Origin: Planctomycetota bacterium | GTDB taxonomy: Bacteria; Planctomycetota; UBA8742; UBA2392 | Reading direction: 5' to 3' | Length of the DNA stretch: 64,000 nt | NCBI GenBank assembly: GCA_019636215.1 | Contig: JAHBXZ010000009.1 | Coordinates: 145,778-209,777 of the forward strand | Part shown: piece after piece, positions 52,323-60,975 of the stretch | How the letters are laid out: every line of letters starts with the position of its first letter | How positions within the stretch are numbered: position 1 is the stretch's first letter | Translations under genes and position numbers: made by a program | The notes under the pieces: generated by a model | Database searches by the model: none | Told to the model about the DNA's origin: nothing | What the model saw: the letters and a program-made list of their open reading frames with translations, nothing else

Positions 52323-55300
52323 TCAGATCGGGTCGTCGCTGTGGCGGTAGTGGCCGATTTGATCCTTGCTGTGGGCGCGGCTGACGTCCACGTTCAGCCT
52401 GGCCTTGACCTCTGTGCCCGGCACAACGGCCTCCAGCACGCAGGCGCCTTCAATGCCCGGCGCCGTGAAGGTGCCGTTCTTGTCGACCACGCCGGTGCCC
52501 TTGATGCGCTTCCACTGCACCTTGATCGCGTGTTCGCCGTCTTCGTCGTCAATGCCGATCACGTCCACGTGGGCTTCCTCAAGCGGGCCCAGGGCCAGCA
52601 CCGAAGGCTTGATCTTCAGCTTCACGATTTTGGGCGGCGGGGCGTTGTTGGTCAGGATCAGCCGCGCGCCGGTACTGGTGCCGATGTTGCCCGCGGCGTC
52701 CACGGCCACGGCCGTTACCACATGTTCGCCGTCGGGTACCACGGCCGTGTCAATCTCGCGTGAGTAAGGCGGCGTTGTCACGGGCTCGCCCACGGCCTTG
52801 CCGTCGATGCAGAACTGCACACGCTCGACGCCGTTGTCGTCTTCGGCCGTGGCCACGAACACCAGCACACCGCGGGCCTTCTTGCCGTCCTTTGGCTCGC
52901 GCAGGTCCACCAGCGGCGCGGTGTTGTCCACCGAAAAACGCCGGGGCGCGCTGCGCCGCACATGGCCCAGCACGTCGCTGGCCTCAATCACGGACTCGTG
53001 CGGGCCTTCGGAAAGCTGGGTGGTGTTCACCTTCCACACCCAGGGCGGGCCGTTCAGGGTTGCGCCGAAGTACTGGCCGTCGATCAGCAGCCGGGCACAA
53101 TCCACGCCGATCGGGTCGCCAATGGTCGCCTGGAAGGGCGCGTTGCCGCCCACCAGCTGGTTCTCGCGCGGCAGCGCGATGCTGGATTCAGGGCCGGGGC
53201 TTTCGTGCTCAAACTCCAGCAGGTGGCGGCCGGGCTCCAGCGCCCGGGAAAGCATGTGGATCTTGCCTACGCCCTCTGTGTCTACCTCAATGCCGTCCAC
53301 CATGACCTTGCGCAGGCCCGGAAAGGCAACCCGCACCTGCGCGCGCGTGGACAGGTACAGCACGGCCTGGGGGCCGCTGGCAACCAGGCTGAACTCCACG
53401 GGCTTGTCAGGGTCCTCGGGGTGCGCGGCGCCGAAGCCCAGGTGAATGCCCTCTTCCATGTCATAGGCCAGCACCGATGTCGCCTTGATGGCGACATAGC
53501 GCCCCGGGTAGTCGTCGCGGCGGTCCACAAAGGCCATCAGCGCGTCCGTCCACACCCAGCCGCACTGCTGGGGCATGCCGCCCTGCCAGCCGTTGAACAG
53601 CACCGCGCCCTCGCCCATGGTGGTGCGGTACACGCGGCCCTTTTCTTCGGCATTGATGCGCCGCACCTCGGGCATGTCTTCAATGCGGCCCAGGGCAATG
53701 ATGCTGGCCAGGTCGCCCCGGCCGCGCATGAACTCCAGCGACAGCCCCGGCGAGCTGCCCGGCCCGCCGCGTTCGACGCCCTGGCTGAACCCGTTGGAGT
53801 AAAACGTGAACCGCGCGCTGCGCTCGGAGCCATCCGAGGCGCGCACCGCCAGTGTGCCGCGGTCAATCGCCGTGGCGTGGTCGGAACCCTCAATGCGCAG
53901 GCGCGTCTTCTTCAGCGTGCGCCCGTCGCCGATGTCGAACCGGTCAAACAGCAGCGCGGTGTGCTCGCTGCGCAGGTACAGCAGGTGGCGCTGGGCCAGG
54001 CTGCCGTCATCGCACTTGAAGTCGCCGTTGACATAGGCCGCGCCGCCAAGGTCGATGTAGTCGCGCACCCGGCCCGTCACGCGCTTGCCGCCGTGGTCGG
54101 CAAAGATGTCGGGCTCGATGAACAGCTTCAGGTTCACGCCCTGGCTGGCCACGTGCACGTAGGGCAGGGTGGCCATTTCGGCCTGCAGGGTTACGATCGG
54201 GCTGGATGGGTCCCAGTCACTGCGCACCACGGCGCGGGTTTCACTCAGGCGCGCGCCGGGGGTCATGACGCTGTCCGGCGAGGCCGTGGTCAGTTCCGGG
54301 TCATAGAACACCGCCGTCAGCACGGCATCCAGGCCCGGGGTGGCCGGCAGTTCCAGTCTCAGCTTGTTGGTTGCGCGTTTTTCATCGCCGGCGCGGCGGG
54401 CGGCGTCGGCGACGCTGATCTGGTGCAGCAGCCACTGGGCAACGCCGTCGCGGTAGGTATCGGCCAGCCGCGCCCAGATGGGTGTGGCGCCGCGCAGGTC
54501 GCCGACCGACAGCCGCGAACTGGCAAACAGGCCGTGGCGTCCGCTGCCGAACTGGTGCGCGGCCCAGCGCGGAAGCTGGCTGAGGTTGCCGCCTTCGCCC
54601 ATCAGCATGTCGTCGCCGTAATAGCGCTTGAACGCCGCCGCAAACGGCAGCAGGTAACGCATCAGGTCTGTCAGGCCCACCAGGTCACTGGCGGCGGGGC
54701 GGCCGTTTTCGGCCACGCGGTTGGCCAGCAGGCTGGCCGCGCGCTGTTCGGCGGTGTCGACCCAGCGTTTGGCATCGGCGTAATAACGCTCAAAGGTCAT
54801 CAGCGGCAGGCCCACAAGCCCCAGCGCCATGGCGCCGGTCTCGCCCAGCCCTGCGGGCAGGTTCAGGCTGGGGTCATTGACAAAGGCGGCCAGGCGCTTG
54901 GCATTGAAGTGCAGTATGCCGGCCAGGTCTTCCTTGTCGGCTTCGGTCAGGTACGGCGACAGCAGGTCAGCCGCCAGCGCCACATCGCGCAGCGCCGTGA
55001 TGCAGCCGCGCGACGGCGGCGTATCGGGGTCGTTGCCGGCGCGGTCGTGGAACACCCCGCCATTCTGGTGGGCCTTGCGGGCAAGCGCGCCCAGCGCCCA
55101 GGCGCGGGCGTCGGGGCGGTCGGATACCCGCGCAAGGAACGCGGCTTCCAGCAGTGACGGGCTTTCGCTGATGTCAGCGCCCCAACTGACGGCGCGCAGG
55201 TCGTAGTACGAATGGTCAAAGGGCACGATGGCCCGGGCGTTGGCCAGCGCGGTGACACGTTCCGCCATGGCCCGCACCAGCGGCACCAGCAGGCCGCGCG

Positions 55301-55820
55301 AGGTGCGGCGCCGCACGTTCTCGAGGTCTTCGTCGCTCAGCAGCAGCCCCGGTTCCTTCAGGACCTTGCTTTGCGGAAGCACCTTGCGGATGGCGGTGTC
55401 ACTGCCGGTGGCCTCCGGGATGTTGACCGTCACGTCTTCATAGCCCGGCGTGGGCGCGTCAGGCTTGGACGGCACCGGAAGCCGCTTGGTCAGGATGGCC
55501 CGGTTCAGTGCCTGGTCGTCGGTGGGCTCCAGCGCCACGCCCTCTTCGGGTTCGGGCATGCGCACTGGCTGGACCACGGCCTCAGACAACGGGCGCAGGG
55601 CGGTGACTTCGACGGTGGGCTCGGATGTGTTCTGGGGCCGGAAGTAGGGGTTGCTGCCGGTGTTGCTGGTTTCAAACCCGGAAAGGTCAACGCGCGGGGG
55701 CGCGCCGGTGGTGCGGCGCCGGGCGTGTTCCTGTTCGAGTTCGCGGGCAAGCTCGGTCACGTCATCAGGCTGGTCGCTGTTGCGACCGGGCTGTGCCGGC
55801 GGTTTTGGGCCCTGGGTCAT
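52323..55820 (-). CDS. Very large protein: heparinase-II/III-like and Ig-like domains
   Basis: A 1165-residue protein from the ATG complementary to 55818-55820. The first 200 residues are low-complexity and contain a charged segment (ELARELEQEHARRR). Residues about 170-430 are helical and about 480-790 beta-rich (VASQGVNLKLFIEPDIFADH, YIDLGGAAYVNGDFKCDDGS), the layout of alpha-toroid/beta-sandwich polysaccharide lyases such as heparinase II/III, but catalytic residues cannot be pointed out. The C-terminal 250 residues hold two Ig-like modules (VFVATAEDDNGVERVQFCID, ITVTVAAVDAAGNIG-like VTAVAVDAAGNIGTSTG). No signal peptide is visible, odd for such domains. Function uncertain. Confidence 0.7.
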   Translation of the reverse strand: MTQGPKPPAQPGRNSDQPDDVTELARELEQEHARRRTTGAPPRVDLSGFETSNTGSNPYFRPQNTSEPTVEVTALRPLSEAVVQPVRMPEPEEGVALEPTDDQALNRAILTKRLPVPSKPDAPTPGYEDVTVNIPEATGSDTAIRKVLPQSKVLKEPGLLLSDEDLENVRRRTSRGLLVPLVRAMAERVTALANARAIVPFDHSYYDLRAVSWGADISESPSLLEAAFLARVSDRPDARAWALGALARKAHQNGGVFHDRAGNDPDTPPSRGCITALRDVALAADLLSPYLTEADKEDLAGILHFNAKRLAAFVNDPSLNLPAGLGETGAMALGLVGLPLMTFERYYADAKRWVDTAEQRAASLLANRVAENGRPAASDLVGLTDLMRYLLPFAAAFKRYYGDDMLMGEGGNLSQLPRWAAHQFGSGRHGLFASSRLSVGDLRGATPIWARLADTYRDGVAQWLLHQISVADAARRAGDEKRATNKLRLELPATPGLDAVLTAVFYDPELTTASPDSVMTPGARLSETRAVVRSDWDPSSPIVTLQAEMATLPYVHVASQGVNLKLFIEPDIFADHGGKRVTGRVRDYIDLGGAAYVNGDFKCDDGSLAQRHLLYLRSEHTALLFDRFDIGDGRTLKKTRLRIEGSDHATAIDRGTLAVRASDGSERSARFTFYSNGFSQGVERGGPGSSPGLSLEFMRGRGDLASIIALGRIEDMPEVRRINAEEKGRVYRTTMGEGAVLFNGWQGGMPQQCGWVWTDALMAFVDRRDDYPGRYVAIKATSVLAYDMEEGIHLGFGAAHPEDPDKPVEFSLVASGPQAVLYLSTRAQVRVAFPGLRKVMVDGIEVDTEGVGKIHMLSRALEPGRHLLEFEHESPGPESSIALPRENQLVGGNAPFQATIGDPIGVDCARLLIDGQYFGATLNGPPWVWKVNTTQLSEGPHESVIEASDVLGHVRRSAPRRFSVDNTAPLVDLREPKDGKKARGVLVFVATAEDDNGVERVQFCIDGKAVGEPVTTPPYSREIDTAVVPDGEHVVTAVAVDAAGNIGTSTGARLILTNNAPPPKIVKLKIKPSVLALGPLEEAHVDVIGIDDEDGEHAIKVQWKRIKGTGVVDKNGTFTAPGIEGACVLEAVVPGTEVKARLNVDVSRAHSKDQIGHYRHSDDPI

Positions 55821-55920
55821 GGCGTGTTGTGCAGTGTAGCGCAGGAAGCGGCTTGTGTCCCCAAGGGGCTTGACTTGCACCGGGCCACACGGGACACCAG
55901 ACACGAGACACGAGGCACGG

Positions 55921-56871
55921 ATGACCGACCTGATTTCCCGCGTTGCCGCCGGCGACACCCGCGCACTGGCCCGGGCCCTGACCCTGGCCGAAAACCGCGA
56001 CGGGGCACTTCTGGCCGCCCTGGACTTGGCGGCGCGGCCGTCGCCCTGGCGCATCGGCGTGACCGGCCCGCCCGGCGCTGGCAAAAGCACGCTGGTGTCG
56101 GCACTGGTGCGGCAGCTTCGCGACCAGGGGGCCGCCAGACTGGCGGTGGTCGCCGTGGACCCGTCCAGCCCCTATTCGGGCGGGGCCCTGCTGGGCGACA
56201 GGCTGCGCATGGCCGAACACACCCTGGACCCCGGCGTGTATGTGCGGTCGATGGCAGCGCGCGGCCACTTCGGCGGGCTGGCCGCCGGCTGTGAGGATGT
56301 CTGTGACCTGCTGGCACTGGCCGGCCACGACCCGGTGATCGTGGAAACCGTGGGCGTGGGCCAAAGCGAAGTCGAAGTCGCCGGCGTCGCCGACACCACG
56401 CTGGTCGTGCTGACGCCGTCGGCCGGCGACAGTGTGCAGGCGCTGAAGGCCGGCATCATGGAAGTCGCCGATGTCATTGCCATCAACAAGGCCGACCGCC
56501 CGGGCGCCGACCGCCTGGAAGAAGACATCAAGGAAGGGCTGGACCTGCGCCCGCACCCGGCGCCGGGCGCGGCACACTGGCGGCCGCCGATCGTGCGCAC
56601 CGTGGCCACCCAGGGCCAGGGGATTGCCGAACTGGGCCAGGCGCTGGCAGCGCATGTCGCGCACCTGCGCGGGCACAACCTGCTGGGTGCCATGGCATCG
56701 CGCCGCGCACTGGCGCGACTGGACAGCCTGGCACTGGAGGCAATCGGCGCGGCGCTCAAGGGCGACGGCGCACTGGCACAACGTTTCGCCGCGCTGCGCG
56801 CCCGCGTTGCAGCCGGGCAGGCCACGCCGCGCGCCGCCGTGGCGGAGCTGCTGGCCGGCCTGGACAAGTAA
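55921..56871 (+). CDS. meaB: Methylmalonyl-CoA mutase-associated GTPase (MeaB/ArgK)
   Basis: A 316-residue G3E-family P-loop GTPase from the ATG at 55921. Walker A is VTGPPGAGKSTL (residues about 47-58), VAVDPSSPYSGGALLGDRLRM is the MeaB-specific switch segment, DVVIVETVGVGQSE-type (VIVETVGVGQSEVEVAGVAD) follows, and INKADRP gives guanine specificity. It protects and reloads adenosylcobalamin-dependent mutases. No mutase gene is in the window. It is transcribed divergently from the heparinase-like gene. Confidence 0.95.
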   Translation: MTDLISRVAAGDTRALARALTLAENRDGALLAALDLAARPSPWRIGVTGPPGAGKSTLVSALVRQLRDQGAARLAVVAVDPSSPYSGGALLGDRLRMAEHTLDPGVYVRSMAARGHFGGLAAGCEDVCDLLALAGHDPVIVETVGVGQSEVEVAGVADTTLVVLTPSAGDSVQALKAGIMEVADVIAINKADRPGADRLEEDIKEGLDLRPHPAPGAAHWRPPIVRTVATQGQGIAELGQALAAHVAHLRGHNLLGAMASRRALARLDSLALEAIGAALKGDGALAQRFAALRARVAAGQATPRAAVAELLAGLDK

Positions 56872-56905
56872 CCGTCAAGACCGGCACAAGGTCGTTTCAA
56901 TCCCC

Positions 56906-57103
56906 ATGCTTGCGGCACGCACAGTTCCCGGCGCCATGCTTCGCGGCCTGATGATCGGGTTGGCCAGCGCGGCGCTGATGAGCCTGATTGTGAGGCTGCT
57001 GGGCTGGCATGGGTATCTGCCGGAGCTTGTGGTGGGCGCCTGCCTGATTGGTGGAACGGTGGGGCTTGGTGCCTGTTACCCCAAGGCCGAATCCGATCTT
57101 TGA
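56906..57103 (+). CDS. Small membrane protein, 65 residues
   Basis: A short gene 34 bases after meaB. Two hydrophobic helices are seen: MIGLASAALMSLIVRLLG and LVVGACLIGGTVGLGACY, with a basic N-terminus. There is no strong ribosome-binding site. It may be a real small membrane protein co-transcribed with meaB; no family recognised. Confidence 0.5.
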   Translation: MLAARTVPGAMLRGLMIGLASAALMSLIVRLLGWHGYLPELVVGACLIGGTVGLGACYPKAESDL

Positions 57104-57598
57104 AGTGTCGACTACCACAGAAAGTTGTCGGAAAAATAGGCGGCGAATTCTGGAAACTTTGCCGGGTGGATTCCGTTTAAGAGAGTGAAACAAGACGAGC
57201 CTGTACCGGGAACCAAACGGGCCACCTGAAGGGGTGGCGGGAACCAGGGCGGCTCGACAACGGAAGTTCACACCGGTGCTCAATCTTGAGTACCACACTC
57301 CACGCGCGCAACGCGCACAAGAAACCCCAAAGGCTTCGCGGCCCTTTCCCCCCAAATCACCGCGAAGCCTTCTGATTGAACCCGGCGAAAGCCGGGTTCA
57401 TCGTTTTCGGCCCGGCGCAAGCCGGGTTCATCGTTTTCGGCCCGGCGAAAGCCGGGTTCATCGTTTTCGGCCCGGCAAAAGACGTTACAGACTCGATACC
57501 AAAGCGCCGCCGTTGGAGAGTTAACCTGTGTTGCAAGGAATCAGGAAATCCACGTAACGAATTCCCCAAGTATGCGTTACACAGGACAGGAGAACGCC
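57104..57598. other. Structured intergenic region, possible non-coding RNA
   Basis: The region contains an IR GCCACC-TGAAGG-GGTGGC near 57220, two GGGAACCA copies 32 bases apart, a perfect 12-bp inverted repeat AAGGCTTCGCGG/CCGCGAAGCCTT (57330-57341 with 57360-57371), the 30-bp tandem hairpins at 57381-57480, and an IR GTAACG/CGTTAC at 57554-57580 just before the 52-residue gene. No conserved protein is encoded. The density of stems suggests a functional RNA. Confidence 0.4.
57381..57480. repeat. 30-bp tandem repeat of GNRA-tetraloop hairpins, 3.3 copies
   Basis: Exact 30-base period starting at 57381, 57411, 57441 and partial at 57471. Each unit is CCCGGC-G(A/C)AA-GCCGGG followed by TTCATCGTTTTCGG. 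Loops are GAAA, GCAA and GAAA, all GNRA. The first stem extends to 10 bp with flanking TGAA/TTCA. Confidence 0.9.
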
Positions 57599-57757
57599 AT
57601 GCAGCCCGCACCCCAAAACACCGCCCGCTATGAGCAGCTTGCCGCCAGCACCCGCGCCCGCAACGAACGCCGTCGCCGTTTCACCCAGATTCTGCGCGCC
57701 ATGCAGAACCGCGCCCAGTTTGAAAACGCCCTGCGCACCCTGACTCCTGCGGCCTGA
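57599..57757 (+). CDS. Small basic protein, 52 residues
   Basis: A 53-codon gene with a strong AGGAG six bases before the ATG at 57599. The protein has a basic centre (TRARNERRRRFTQILRAM) and is predicted helical; it ends in ALRTLTPAA. No homologous family recognised. A strong hairpin follows 13 bases after the stop codon, so it is a self-contained transcription unit. It may bind nucleic acid or acidic partners; this is guesswork. Confidence 0.65.
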   Translation: MQPAPQNTARYEQLAASTRARNERRRRFTQILRAMQNRAQFENALRTLTPAA

Positions 57758-57770
57758 CTGTGGTCCCCCT

Positions 57771-57808
57771 TGATACCGGCCGCGCCCCCCGGGGTGCGGC
57801 CGGTGTCA
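57771..57808. terminator. Strong hairpin after the 52-residue gene
   Basis: ACCGGCCGC (57775-57783) pairs with GCGGCCGGT (57796-57804), extended by TGA/TCA across one mismatch. The loop of 12 bases is itself self-complementary (CCCC/GGGG). The tail is TTCC, so the terminator is not textbook. Confidence 0.55.
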
Positions 57809-57891
57809 TTCCGCACTACGAACCGGCGGCCACATTGTAATGGGCGCGCCGATCCGGCATGCCAGACTGGGCCCATCCACCGGAGCCACCC

Positions 57892-59106
57892 ATGCGCCTG
57901 CTGATGATTGCTTTGCTGTGCCTGCCGCCGCTGTTTGCCGGCGAAAAGACCGACGCTGCCCAGAAAGCACTGCGCGAGCAGGTAGACGCCATCACCAAGG
58001 CCGAGTCCGCGGCGTTCACCAGGCCCAAAGTGGCCGACAACGGCTGGGCCGAGTACCAGAAACTATTTGAGGCTTCGCACAAGCTGATCGACGACGTGCA
58101 AGACGGCTGGTTGTCGGCACTGCAGGACCCCAGGCAGGACTTCTTTCAGCACACGCCAAAAGACGCCGAAACGGCCCTTCAGAAAACCGCGGCCATATCC
58201 GCGCAGATTGCCGCCGTGGCCGCACTGCCGCGCATTGTGTGCCTGTACGACGACAAGCAGACCGGCGACGACCTCATGCCTGTGATGAAGATTCTGGCCG
58301 TCTCCACCATCGGAACGGGCCGCGTGATGCTGCTGGAGCAGGCCGGGCAACACGACGCCGCCCGCAAAGAGCTGCGCGAACTGGCACGGCTGGCGGGCAA
58401 GCTGGACTTGCGCGTTTCGTTGATGGGCATGCAACTGGAGGCGGCCCTGCGCAACTCGCTGCTGATGGACACACTGTGGCCGCTGCTGGGCAAGCCGGGC
58501 TGGGGTGCCGCCTTTGGGCGCGAGATACTGGCACTGATGCCGTTGCCCGCATGGGATGCCACCACCTTGCTGACCCATGAACTGCGCTGGATGCTGGCCA
58601 CCGCGCGCCAGTTGTTCCTGGTGGAGGGCGCCCAAGGCCTGAAAGACTACCCCCGCAAGACCGCCGACCCTGATGCCTACGTCGCCACGCAGATCACTGA
58701 AACCGGCCTGTTCCTGACCCAGTTGCACGGGGCCATCAAGGAAATGCGCGCCAAGCCCCCCGTCGTCACCACCGAGGCCGGACTGCTGCGCCTGGCAGAG
58801 ATCGCCGCAAGCCTGGCCGAACAGAAGTCGCAGGAGGAAACACTGCTTGTGGTGCGCTATCCGGCCGTCTTGAGCCTGCGCGAAAGGTTGAACCACGCGG
58901 CCGTGAACCTGCGCATCATGGACATGGAAAAGCCGATTGCCGGCCGCATGGCCGACGCGCAGAAGTACGTGGCGGGCTTTCCCGGCCTGAAAGTGGCGCT
59001 GGATGGCAACGTGGCAGTGATAGAGATCGACCAGGCCCACGCGGCCATGGTCAAGGGCAAGTTCAACACCGAAGGCGCTGTGCGCATCGAGCCGGCCGCG
59101 CGCTAG
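57892..59106 (+). CDS. Secreted protein of unknown function
   Basis: A 404-residue protein from the ATG at 57892 (GGAG seven bases upstream), with signal peptide MRLLMIALLCLPPLFA. The mature part is mostly helical: LFEASHKLIDDVQDGWLSAL, LLEQAGQHDAARKELRELAR, LRIMDMEKPIAGRMADAQKY. The pattern recalls several large planctomycete secreted proteins of unknown function, but no domain is recognised. It stands alone between a terminator and a convergent gene region. Confidence 0.75.
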   Translation: MRLLMIALLCLPPLFAGEKTDAAQKALREQVDAITKAESAAFTRPKVADNGWAEYQKLFEASHKLIDDVQDGWLSALQDPRQDFFQHTPKDAETALQKTAAISAQIAAVAALPRIVCLYDDKQTGDDLMPVMKILAVSTIGTGRVMLLEQAGQHDAARKELRELARLAGKLDLRVSLMGMQLEAALRNSLLMDTLWPLLGKPGWGAAFGREILALMPLPAWDATTLLTHELRWMLATARQLFLVEGAQGLKDYPRKTADPDAYVATQITETGLFLTQLHGAIKEMRAKPPVVTTEAGLLRLAEIAASLAEQKSQEETLLVVRYPAVLSLRERLNHAAVNLRIMDMEKPIAGRMADAQKYVAGFPGLKVALDGNVAVIEIDQAHAAMVKGKFNTEGAVRIEPAAR

Positions 59107-59309
59107 AGCTCTTTCGGCGTTTGTATGCAGAGATTCCGCGCTGCGCCGGTCGAGCAGGGCAAGGAGCGCGGACGCAGGCGTGGCTGAAGGGTTGCGGCGC
59201 AACGGCTTGAAAACGCACCGCGTTTTCAAGAGGCCGAGGAAGCGCGACGAGGCCATGCGAAGGCCGCCGCAAGCGGAAGCCTGCAGACAAACGTTGAAAG
59301 TGCTCAAAC
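59107..59309. other. Intergenic stretch with one hairpin, no gene
   Basis: Contains CTTGAAAACGC-ACC-GCGTTTTCAAG, a perfect 11-bp stem around 59206-59230. On the minus strand the sequence reads as an open frame with protein-like words but no start signal; I treat it as non-coding. Confidence 0.4.
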
Positions 59310-59341
59310 GCAACGCGGGCCGGATCACCGGCCCGCGTTGC
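59310..59341 (-). terminator. Terminator of the MoCo-carrier-like gene
   Basis: GCAACGCGGGCCGG and CCGGCCCGCGTTGC form a perfect 14-bp stem with ATCA loop, 15 bases past the gene end. On the minus strand it is followed by GTTTGAGC. Confidence 0.75.
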
Positions 59342-59356
59342 TGGTGTCAACGAATG

Positions 59357-59830
59357 TTAGCGGAACACGCGGACCAGCAGGTCCTTGACCGCGCCCTGCA
59401 GCCCGGCGCTTTCGCTTTCGCGCGAGCCGGCCACGTTCAGCACGCGGATCTTGTTTTCGTTCAGCCAGGCCTTCACGCGGCGCACGGCGTCGTCGGTGGG
59501 TTCAATGTTCAGGTCCAGGTGCAGGCAGGGCTTGCCGTGCTTGCGGGCGAACTCCGACATCTGGCGCGGGCCGCCGGTCAGGCGCCCGAAGGTCAGCACC
59601 AGCGTGCCGTCCGCGTCGCACACGTTGGTTTCGGTGCGCTCGGTGTGGTCGTTGTTGCCCTCACGCAGGCGATAGCGCGGCGGAAGTGAGCCGTCGTCGG
59701 CCTTGCGCCCGCGGGGGCAGGTGCCGCCGTGGGGCAGCCCAAGCTCAATGGCGGCATCCAGGCCACCGCGGTCTGCGCCGGTAAGCCCGCCGGAAATGAT
59801 CGTAACAGGGGTCTTGGTCGTGGTTTTCAT
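59357..59830 (-). CDS. Putative molybdenum-cofactor carrier protein (pfam12694-like)
   Basis: A 157-residue Rossmann-like protein with ISGGLTGADRGGLDAAIELGLPHGG-type N-terminal loop (quoted in part as GGLTGADRGGLDAAIELG), CPRGRKADDGSLPPRYRL and RTETNVCDADGTLVLTFG. These match the putative molybdenum carrier family related to DUF2493/YpsA-like nucleotide-binding proteins. It may bind a cofactor or nucleotide; the molybdenum role is from family naming only. Confidence 0.88.
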   Translation of the reverse strand: MKTTTKTPVTIISGGLTGADRGGLDAAIELGLPHGGTCPRGRKADDGSLPPRYRLREGNNDHTERTETNVCDADGTLVLTFGRLTGGPRQMSEFARKHGKPCLHLDLNIEPTDDAVRRVKAWLNENKIRVLNVAGSRESESAGLQGAVKDLLVRVFR

Positions 59831-59909
59831 TCGCCAGAGTCTCGGTGTGCGGGGGGCCGGATGTTACAAACAAGCGGGGAATTGAAAGAGAATTCGTCAG
59901 CTTTCCCCT

Positions 59910-60854
59910 TCAACCCTTGGGCGACTTCCACCACGCCACCTGCCGGGCCACCCCGGTGGCGAAATCCGTCTTGGGCGCGTAACCCAGCATTTTGCGGGCT
60001 TTGCTGATATCGGCCATGGTGCGGGGCACGTCGCCGGGCTGGTCGGGCAGGTGTTTCAGGCTGGCCTTTTTGCCCAACGCCTTTTCGATGGTCTGGACCA
60101 TTTCCGTCAACGTGATTGGCTCGTCGCCGCCCAGGTTGATGATCTCGCAGCCCGAGACACGGTCAATGCTGGCCAGCACGCCCGCCACGATGTCGTCAAT
60201 GAACGTGTAGTCGCGGCCACTCTTGCCGTCGCCGTAGAACGGGATTTCTTTGCCGGCGTCAATCATCTGGATGAACTTCATGATCGCCAGGTCGGGCCGC
60301 TGGCCGGGGCCATACACCGTGAAAAAGCGCAGGGCGTGGGACTCGATGCCATACAGGTGGTGATAGGTCTGCAGAAACAGCTCGTTGGCACGCTTGGTGG
60401 CGGCATAGGGCGACCAGGGGCGGTTGATCGGGTCAGTTTCGCTGAACGGCACTTTCTCCTGCCCGCCGTACACGCTGCTGCTGCTGGCGTGCACGATCTT
60501 TTTCAGGCCGCGCACGCGCATGGCCTCGAGTACATGGGTCAGGCCACGCACGTTGGTGTCCACGTACAGCACGGGTTGTTCCAGGCTCGGGCGAACCCCG
60601 GCGCGGGCGGCCAGGTTGACGACGACATCGGCGGCATCGGGCATGGCGCGGTCCAGCGCGTCAAAGTCGCGCAGGTCGCCTTCGATAATACGCGCGCCGA
60701 GCGACTTGACCTCGGCGGCGTTTCGGCGCTTGATCGCCGGGTCATAGAAGTCGTTGAAATCGTCAATGCCGACCACGACATCGCCGCGCTTCATGAGCGC
60801 GGCCGTAACCCGAGACCCAATAAAACCGGCGGCACCAGTGAGGAAGATGTTCAT
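59910..60854 (-). CDS. NAD-dependent sugar-nucleotide epimerase (UDP-glucuronate 4-epimerase-like)
   Basis: A 314-residue extended SDR from the ATG complementary to 60852-60854. Cofactor motif TGAAGFIGSRV, catalytic Tyr/Lys in PYAATKRANE, SSSSVYGGQEKVPFSE, and FFTVYGPGQRPDLAI are typical of UDP-glucuronate or UDP-glucose 4-epimerases. It interconverts a hexose at C4 for surface polysaccharide. Divergent from the TIM-barrel gene, with a long palindrome between. Confidence 0.93.
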   Translation of the reverse strand: MNIFLTGAAGFIGSRVTAALMKRGDVVVGIDDFNDFYDPAIKRRNAAEVKSLGARIIEGDLRDFDALDRAMPDAADVVVNLAARAGVRPSLEQPVLYVDTNVRGLTHVLEAMRVRGLKKIVHASSSSVYGGQEKVPFSETDPINRPWSPYAATKRANELFLQTYHHLYGIESHALRFFTVYGPGQRPDLAIMKFIQMIDAGKEIPFYGDGKSGRDYTFIDDIVAGVLASIDRVSGCEIINLGGDEPITLTEMVQTIEKALGKKASLKHLPDQPGDVPRTMADISKARKMLGYAPKTDFATGVARQVAWWKSPKG

Positions 60855-60892
60855 GGGCGCAGTTTGCCCGTGCGCAGCCGCGACGGGAAGTA

Positions 60893-60949
60893 GGCCGCGA
60901 AAAAGCGAAAGAGCGAACACTGACTTCGCGATTTCGCGCTTTCGCGGCC
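60893..60949. promoter_or_regulatory. Long imperfect palindrome between divergent genes
   Basis: Arms 60893-60917 and 60925-60949 match at 21 of 25 positions around a 7-base loop. Each arm is itself built of an 8-base step GCGAAANN, so it looks like a multi-site operator or a cruciform. It lies between the epimerase start (60854) and the TIM-barrel start (60976). Confidence 0.45.
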
Positions 60950-60975
60950 AAGCCGCCATCCGTAACTTCGGAAGC

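Noticed and set aside
57381..57480. CRISPR array
   Set aside because: The 30-bp units are directly abutting with no unique spacers and no cas genes are near.
57234..57524. 96-codon frame over the 30-bp tandem repeat
   Set aside because: The repeat period of 30 is a multiple of three, so all frames stay open; the hairpin structure explains the sequence better than a protein.
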